Below, one piece after another: positions 58,855 through 64,000 of a stretch of DNA of 64,000 nt (positions within the stretch are counted from its first letter, which is position 1; each line of letters opens with the position of its first letter). The notes beneath the pieces are model-generated. The model was not told the DNA's origin. It was given only the letters and a program-made list of their open reading frames with translations, and made no database searches. This DNA comes from Nafulsella turpanensis ZLM-10 (GTDB lineage Bacteria > Bacteroidota > Bacteroidia > Cytophagales > Cyclobacteriaceae), in contig NZ_ANNU01000005.1 in NCBI RefSeq assembly GCF_000346615.1, forward strand, positions 1 through 64,000. Direction: 5' to 3'. The translations under genes and the position numbers were made by a program.

Positions 58855-61116
58855 CTAATTTATGATAGCCAGCTTGCCTACAAGGGCTTCCTCTCCATCT
58901 TCCGAGGCGGTGAAAATCATATAAATACCGGAGCCGGGTCGCCTCCCCCGCCAGTCGGTCATATTCCAGCTGGCAGTGCCTCCTTCGGCCTGCAGTTCTT
59001 TTACCAGTCTTCCGGAAGCATCGGTGATTTTTACAATGGCATCGCGAGGCAGACCGGTAATCCCCACCATGCCTTCGTAAGATGGGTATACAGGATTCGG
59101 AAATACCTTTACACTGGCTGCAGGTGCAACTTCCGCAACAGTGGCAGCACTTCGGTAGGAGACAATTCCCTGTTGTGTGGCAATAAAGGCCTCACCATTT
59201 TGTGGCCGCACACTAATGTCAACAATATAATTACCGGGCAGGGGGCTATTAGCTGAAGTAAAATGGTGGTAGAGGGTATCGCCGTAATCGCCGAATACCC
59301 AAAGGCCGTTAGGGGTTCCTATCCACTTCCGGTTACCTCCGTCTACAGCCAGGGCCGTAATCCTTTCTGCACTTAGTAATGCTCTTCTGTCATATACCGG
59401 CAGGGCAGCATTTACATTTGCATCCGTTAAAACGGTGTAGGGGTTGGGAATATAGTTAATGCCCTCTGCCAGCCCGAGCCATATTTGCCCTTCCAGGTCT
59501 TCGGCCAGTGTAGTAACAGAGGCTTCCGAGAGATCACCTTCATTATTTTCTTCTCCTAAAATCCGGTACACATCCTTTTCTTCGTTGAAAACCAGCACAC
59601 CTCCCTCTCCTGGAAGGCGCAGCCATTTATCGTTGTTGGGCAGCGCCAACAGCTGAAGTGCTGCTCCGGCCCTGCCTGTATTCCGGAGGTACCCCAGCCA
59701 CCTTCCATCCGCAGGCTTATAGCTCACCAGGGGAACATCTACCTGAGGCTGCACCATCCACACCACACCTGCCGCATCAACGGCCAGGGCAGTTACCGGT
59801 GTTTTACCATCAGCCGTAGCAGCTAAAGCCATCCCGGGTAAACCGGCTGCAAACTGCACAAATTCACCCGTTGCCGGGCTCCACTCCAGCAGTCCATCGC
59901 TTGCCGAGCTAAAATAGTAACGTTTATTAACCGGGTTGTATACTACATCAGTAAAGTCAACAAAAGCAGGCATGCCGGCCTGCCCGGCAATATAGTTTTG
60001 CCAGCTACCTTCTGAGAAGACAGAAAAACCACTCAATCCATTTCCTTCTGCTCCGGCAGCATTAAAAAGGGCTATTACCTGCTCGTTGGCAGTATAAAGT
60101 TTTACCGGCACATCGGCCAGGGGCCCGGAAGGAACAAAGGCATTAAAGGAACCACCGGGCTTACCGCCCAGCAACCCATTGGAGCCATCGGCAATCCAGA
60201 GGGTACCGCTTCGGTCGAGTAAAGCTTCATGCGGAGCATCAACAAGACGGCTTTCCACTTCCATGCTCTCCGCCTGTTCCGGCTGAAAAATATGCACCTC
60301 CTCCTCTAGGGTAATCAGCAGGCCAGTCTCAGAAGCTTCGAGTGCGCGAAATTCCTGATCTGTCTGGAAAGTGGTGGGACTCCACTGCCCGCTCTCATAT
60401 ACAAATAAGCCTTCTCCATCGACACCGGCATAGAGTTTTCCTTCTGCCACCGCCAGAGTATTTCCTCTTCCTGCCACCTGTCCTACTACAGGGTAGCGCC
60501 GCCAGTTGTTAAAGTCGGCAAGGTTAGCCCCCTGCAGGGCATTTGCAAGGAGGCCGGCTTCAGTAGCGGCGAAAAGGCTGTCGTTCCAGATGGCCAGCTG
60601 ATACACTTCCGTAGTTTCTCCTGCCGAACCAAGATTTAAATAAGACTCCTCTATTTCGTGAAGCGCCAGGTCGAGCTTGCTAATGCCATAGTCCATGGCG
60701 AGGTAAGCATACCTCCCTTCAAAAACAGCATCATTGCTGCTTCTTTCACCAGGTATCGCCGCCTCATGAATGGTTTTTATACTAAAGATCTCTCCCTCCT
60801 GCACCACATCTACATTACCATTCCGGTACACTAGCAGCAAGCTCTGTGTCGGTTCATCGTAAGCCAGTATGCCTACACCCGCATCGCTGAGCCCGTCGCT
60901 GGTTGTAAGCCGGGTAAGGCTGTTATCCTCTGTATCGAAATAAAACAGGCCATTGTCGCTGGCCGCATATATCCGCTCCTCTGCCACTGCCAGTTCCTGC
61001 ACTTCCAGATAAGAAAAGTGGGTACGCCAGGTATCGAGCGGTATATTGGCCTGCGCCAGCACCACAGAGGGGAAGAGCACTGCTAGCAGGAGTGAAAAAG
61101 AAAGTATTTTCTTCAT
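58855..61116 (-). CDS. porZ: PorZ-like T9SS surface protein with two-component-regulator propeller repeats
   Basis: A 753-residue protein with signal peptide to about residue 21 (VLAQ), PorZ N-terminal propeller segment (NIPLDTWRTHFSYLEVQELA VAEERIYAASDNGLFYFD), two beta-propellers of repeats such as ITALAVDGGNRKWIGTPNGL, and a C-terminal type A sorting domain (VKVFPNPVYPSYEGMVGI to KLAIIN). PorZ is part of the T9SS attachment complex that joins A-LPS to cargo in P. gingivalis. The C-terminal signal shows it is itself a T9SS cargo. Gene next to recO, as in other genomes. Confidence 0.85.
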   Translation of the reverse strand: MKKILSFSLLLAVLFPSVVLAQANIPLDTWRTHFSYLEVQELAVAEERIYAASDNGLFYFDTEDNSLTRLTTSDGLSDAGVGILAYDEPTQSLLLVYRNGNVDVVQEGEIFSIKTIHEAAIPGERSSNDAVFEGRYAYLAMDYGISKLDLALHEIEESYLNLGSAGETTEVYQLAIWNDSLFAATEAGLLANALQGANLADFNNWRRYPVVGQVAGRGNTLAVAEGKLYAGVDGEGLFVYESGQWSPTTFQTDQEFRALEASETGLLITLEEEVHIFQPEQAESMEVESRLVDAPHEALLDRSGTLWIADGSNGLLGGKPGGSFNAFVPSGPLADVPVKLYTANEQVIALFNAAGAEGNGLSGFSVFSEGSWQNYIAGQAGMPAFVDFTDVVYNPVNKRYYFSSASDGLLEWSPATGEFVQFAAGLPGMALAATADGKTPVTALAVDAAGVVWMVQPQVDVPLVSYKPADGRWLGYLRNTGRAGAALQLLALPNNDKWLRLPGEGGVLVFNEEKDVYRILGEENNEGDLSEASVTTLAEDLEGQIWLGLAEGINYIPNPYTVLTDANVNAALPVYDRRALLSAERITALAVDGGNRKWIGTPNGLWVFGDYGDTLYHHFTSANSPLPGNYIVDISVRPQNGEAFIATQQGIVSYRSAATVAEVAPAASVKVFPNPVYPSYEGMVGITGLPRDAIVKITDASGRLVKELQAEGGTASWNMTDWRGRRPGSGIYMIFTASEDGEEALVGKLAIIN

Positions 61117-61164
61117 GTACAGAGAGCATCGGGCTACACTAATAACCGCTTTTTGAAGAAGTTA

Positions 61165-61770
61165 TTATATTTTTTGTGGTGCCTCCGCCCCTTTAATAAA
61201 GCAGCGGCGACAACGGGCTTCGTAGGTTTCCTTCTCGCCCAGCATCACCTTACTTTGAGCAGCAGATTTGCGGTAGGAGTAATGGGCAATATCTCCGCAT
61301 TTTACGCAAATTGCATGGACTTTGGTTACATATTCGGCAATGGCCATGAGCTGCGGCATAGGACCAAAAGGTTTACCGCTAAAATCCATATCCAGTCCGG
61401 CCGCCAATACCCGCTTACCGGAGTTCGCCAGCGTTTGGCACACCTCCACCAGCTGCTCATCGAAAAACTGGGCTTCGTCTATGCCTACCACATCGCAATC
61501 GCCGGCCAGCAGAATAATATCGTTGGCAAACTGCACTGGTGTAGAGCGGATAGAATTTGCATTATGCGATACAACATTTTGCTCGTGATAGCGTGTATCT
61601 ATAGCGGGTTTAAAAATCTCGACATTCTGGCGGGCAATAAAAGCCCGGTTGAGGCGGCGCAGCAGTTCTTCGGTTTTTCCGCTGAACATAGAGCCACATA
61701 TCACCTCAATCCAGCCGGCCTTTTGCTCCTGGCCAGCCCGGCTTTTTCCCATTTTTGGTTCAATAAACAT
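61165..61770 (-). CDS. tdk: Thymidine kinase (type II)
   Basis: A 201-residue cytosolic salvage enzyme that phosphorylates thymidine. P-loop [20 protein letters not shown] (about residues 23-42), [18 protein letters not shown] with the Asp-Glu Walker B, and the zinc cysteines in [16 protein letters not shown] and YEARCRRCF. All intact. Stop is 49 bases from the PorZ start, and it begins 12 bases downstream of the ferredoxin stop on the same strand. Confidence 0.96.
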   Translation of the reverse strand: MFIEPKMGKSRAGQEQKAGWIEVICGSMFSGKTEELLRRLNRAFIARQNVEIFKPAIDTRYHEQNVVSHNANSIRSTPVQFANDIILLAGDCDVVGIDEAQFFDEQLVEVCQTLANSGKRVLAAGLDMDFSGKPFGPMPQLMAIAEYVTKVHAICVKCGDIAHYSYRKSAAQSKVMLGEKETYEARCRRCFIKGAEAPQKI

Positions 61771-61781
61771 AACAACAGCAC

Positions 61782-62105
61782 TTAATCCGTATAGGTAATA
61801 TGAGGCAGTTTATTTTGGTCTGGCACCCGTACCAACAGCGGGCCCGCAGGTTTACACTGGCAGGCAAGCCTTTCTCCCTCCTGCAGGCGACCGGCTTTTT
61901 GCATTTTCTGCTCGAAGGCAGAAGGAGCACTTAGCTGCTCGGCGCCAGACAGCACCTGCATTTTACAACTGGTGCAACGCCCTTTCCCCCCGCAGGCATG
62001 CATCCAGTCAATAAAATTTTCCTGAAAAATTTTCAGGACCGATTTTGAGGAATCCTTAAATTCAACTGTTTTATTACTAATATTTTGTATCGTGATGCGG
62101 GGCAT
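61782..62105 (-). CDS. 2Fe-2S ferredoxin
   Basis: A 107-residue plant-type [2Fe-2S] protein. The cluster motif is Cys in [19 protein letters not shown] (C-x5-C-x2-C) plus a last Cys in [17 protein letters not shown]. The start [20 protein letters not shown] is the usual ferredoxin strand pair. Its partner enzyme is unknown. It overlaps no gene and sits 12 bases before tdk on the same strand. Confidence 0.93.
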   Translation of the reverse strand: MPRITIQNISNKTVEFKDSSKSVLKIFQENFIDWMHACGGKGRCTSCKMQVLSGAEQLSAPSAFEQKMQKAGRLQEGERLACQCKPAGPLLVRVPDQNKLPHITYTD

Positions 62106-62139
62106 ATAATTTTAGCTTACAAAAAAACGAAATATAAGC

Positions 62140-63378
62140 ATGGAGAGCAAATTAAATACACTGGCTATAGAAACATATACCAAGGCCTTTGCCGACCGCG
62201 TGGCCAACGATTTCTTTGCCCGGCATGATAAAATAAACGGAGAACAGATTTTAAAGCTGTCGCCTGTCCAGCAAATTAACCTGTTTATTATCAGGAATTT
62301 ATTTGAAACCTGGCAGCAGGAGGCTTCCCGTTTGCGAAGCCCTTACTTTAACTATAGCCATCCGAAGGTAGAGGAGGCCCAGCGGCTTTATATGAACACC
62401 CTCTCCCGCCACATAGCCATAGACGAAAGCCACCTCAAGCCCCTGCTCCACAAGGCTATTCAGGATACGCTTGTCCTGCTCTTTTTGCCACGCCTTTACC
62501 TAAAAAATACACTGGAAGGCAGTAGCGGAAGCGCCCAGGAAATAGAGGATATCCTGAAGTACACAAAAATTAACCAGGCTTATGCCAGGCAGGCAAGAAA
62601 TATCCTTAACCAGCAGGAAGTAAACGATCCGCAATGGCTGCAAAATCTTTTACAGGCCCTGCGCGAGCAGGAGGTATCAGGTCAGTTGCAGCCCGAAAAT
62701 CCCGGTCCTTATCTGCAACAGCTGGCGCAGGTACTTCCGCTCCATCCTTCTGAAATTTTTCAGGAAGATGAGTGGGAAAAAGAAGAGGATGACACCGACT
62801 TTTTCAGCAGCATTGCAGGGAGCCTGAATTCCGAACCGGAAGAAGAAAAGAAAGCTGCACCTGCGAGAAAAGAAACTCCCCCTGACCGGCCACAGGAAAC
62901 TCCGGAACCCGATATACCACAGGCTAGTGAAGCCGCACACCGGCATGCTCAATTCAAAAGAACAGAGCCTCAATCATCGCTACCATCCGGCCCGGAAATA
63001 AGTATTTCCCGCCCTGCGCCTGATAACCGGGAGGTAAAGGTGCTGAATGATGCTTTTGGCAGAGAGCGGGCGCCCTTGAACAGCCGCCTCTCCTCCACGC
63101 CGGAAAAGCCCTCAGTGCAGTCTGGCCTCAATGCCCGAAGGAAGCCGGGAAGTATGCGCTCAGGCATCAATCTTAACCAGCGCTTTATGTTTACCAATGA
63201 ACTATTCGGTGGCGACAATAATGCCTTTAACCAGGCACTGGATGCACTCGACCGCTTTGATAATTACGAGGCAGCCCGCCAGCATGCCCTTCAGCAGTAT
63301 GCCAGCCGCTACGACTGGGATGAAGAATCGGAGGCTTACCTTGAATTCTTCGATGTTCTGCAAGCCCGTTACAGCTAA
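62140..63378 (+). CDS. Conserved protein of unknown function with disordered middle
   Basis: A 412-residue protein with no signal peptide. Residues 1-200 are predicted helical (LSPVQQINLFIIRNLFETWQ, SRHIAIDESHLKPLLHKAIQ). Residues about 200-340 are acidic, proline-rich and low-complexity (EEKKAAPARKETPPDRPQET). The C-terminus from about 343 is a compact helical block, LNQRFMFTNELFGGDNNAFN QALDALDRFDNYEAARQHAL, ending YDWDEESEAYLEFFDVLQAR. That block recurs in Cytophagales proteins of unknown role. I cannot name the function. Confidence 0.78.
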   Translation: MESKLNTLAIETYTKAFADRVANDFFARHDKINGEQILKLSPVQQINLFIIRNLFETWQQEASRLRSPYFNYSHPKVEEAQRLYMNTLSRHIAIDESHLKPLLHKAIQDTLVLLFLPRLYLKNTLEGSSGSAQEIEDILKYTKINQAYARQARNILNQQEVNDPQWLQNLLQALREQEVSGQLQPENPGPYLQQLAQVLPLHPSEIFQEDEWEKEEDDTDFFSSIAGSLNSEPEEEKKAAPARKETPPDRPQETPEPDIPQASEAAHRHAQFKRTEPQSSLPSGPEISISRPAPDNREVKVLNDAFGRERAPLNSRLSSTPEKPSVQSGLNARRKPGSMRSGINLNQRFMFTNELFGGDNNAFNQALDALDRFDNYEAARQHALQQYASRYDWDEESEAYLEFFDVLQARYS

Positions 63379-63392
63379 AAAATTAACCCTTT

Positions 63393-64000
63393 ATGATGAA
63401 TAGAAAATTCCTGTTTACCGCTCTTGCCAGTTGCTCGCTTTTTGCCTGTAGCGCCCAAACCCCCGAAAATATTAAAGAAGTTGTTAAGAGCCCGGCTTCC
63501 GATGCTGTAAACCAGTATACCCTCAGCGACTATTATCGCGATAATCAGACACTGGAGGTGCGCGTTAATGAAATTTTCAATAACATGCGCGATGAGCAAA
63601 GGGTAGGACAAATGATTGTTCCTGCTGTCGGCCGCCTCGGAAAGCCCGATGCCGAAGTAGAAGAATTAATTAAAAAGAACTGGATAGGCGGTGTATTGCT
63701 ATTGAATGGCTCTAAAGAATCATTCAAAAACTATATTGCCCGCTTCGACAGCCTCAGCAAGTCCAATGGCGGACTTCCACTCATTTACAGCGCAGATGCC
63801 GAGCCTAGCCTGATAAACCGTAAAATTGAAGGTACTCCGACTATTGTTAAAACCAGCCAGATTCAGGATTCGGCCTCAGCTGCCCAGGTGGCCCGCCAAA
63901 TTAATCAGGAGCTAAAGGATATTGGCATTCTTTACAATTATGCACCTGTAGTAGACCTCAGCCTGCAAAACCAGGCCATTGGAAATCGTAGCTTTGGCAG
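63393..64000 (+). CDS. Glycoside hydrolase family 3 protein (beta-N-acetylhexosaminidase-like), 5' part
   Basis: The window ends inside this gene, so only about 202 residues are visible. It begins with a lipobox signal (MMNRKFLFTALASCSLFACS with lipid Cys near 19), so an envelope lipoprotein. The catalytic barrel starts NNMRDEQRVGQMIVPAVGRL, then WIGGVLLLNGSKE, LIYSADAEPSL, and LYNYAPVVDLSLQNQAIGNR SFG, matching NagZ/GH3 proteins (compare the G-x-N-R-S-F-G motif). Many Bacteroidota members carry a C-terminal beta-lactamase-like domain, not seen here. Murein recycling or glycan breakdown is likely. Confidence 0.85.
   Translation, partial: MMNRKFLFTALASCSLFACSAQTPENIKEVVKSPASDAVNQYTLSDYYRDNQTLEVRVNEIFNNMRDEQRVGQMIVPAVGRLGKPDAEVEELIKKNWIGGVLLLNGSKESFKNYIARFDSLSKSNGGLPLIYSADAEPSLINRKIEGTPTIVKTSQIQDSASAAQVARQINQELKDIGILYNYAPVVDLSLQNQAIGNRSFG

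Noticed and set aside
1-64000. tRNA genes, CRISPR arrays and insertion sequences
   Set aside because: No cloverleaf, no regular repeat-spacer pattern and no transposase frame were found by reading the window; small tRNAs could be missed by eye, so a tRNAscan run would settle it.

Overview
The window comes from a member of the Bacteroidota, most likely order Cytophagales. The evidence is a cluster for an oxygenated carotenoid, type IX secretion (T9SS) proteins (PorZ, PorG-like DUF6089 pair, PorP/SprF, a C-terminal sorting domain), many Bacteroidota-only families (DUF4286, DUF4783, DUF6089, DUF6155-like), promoters of the TTTG / TAnnTTTG type, and almost no Shine-Dalgarno sequences except a perfect one before rpsU. 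I cannot name the species. No tRNA, rRNA, insertion sequence, prophage or CRISPR array is visible; this is mostly core chromosome with short gene-free gaps.

Layout. 1-0.3 kb: a possible structured RNA. 0.3-5.2 kb: exported lactonase, S9 prolyl oligopeptidase lipoprotein, GNAT acetyltransferase, DUF4286. 5.3-12.4 kb: carotenoid cluster cruF-crtZ-CarH-like MerR regulator, then sigma factor-crtI-crtB-ispH-crtW. The regulator keeps the adenosylcobalamin photoreceptor signature, so light control is likely. No lycopene cyclase or crtD is present. 12.5-29.4 kb: housekeeping and small conserved genes (Nudix, Usp, gpmI, nadC, PorP/SprF, recX, radical SAM/SPASM, inositol monophosphatase, lnt, rsmI, pterin dehydratase). 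29.6-34 kb: a four-gene nucleotide-sugar operon read on the minus strand (ugd, UDP-xylose synthase, galE, rmlB) with its own terminator.

34.1-41.1 kb: acyl-CoA dehydrogenase, the rpsU-xer-hpf cluster, metK, a second RsmI-like methylase, pdxJ. 41.2-51.9 kb: a long plus-strand run, yqeY-cvpA-pabA/trpG-hydrolase-CBS-nadK-two DUF6089 genes-uppS-bamA-two ompH/skp, which links NAD phosphorylation, undecaprenyl carrier synthesis, outer-membrane assembly and T9SS. 52-55 kb: LD-carboxypeptidase, chromate transporter, 2OG-Fe(II) oxygenase-like gene. 55-58 kb: a lipoprotein and an orphan curlin-repeat (amyloid-type) protein with a long AT-rich upstream region. 58-64 kb: recO, porZ, tdk, ferredoxin, a conserved unknown, and the start of a family 3 glycoside hydrolase cut by the window edge.

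The points most worth following are the light-responsive carotenoid switch, the rpsU leader with its perfect Shine-Dalgarno, hairpins placed exactly on the start codons of xer and chrA, the tandem PorG-like genes, the orphan curlin protein, and the candidate RNA at the left edge.
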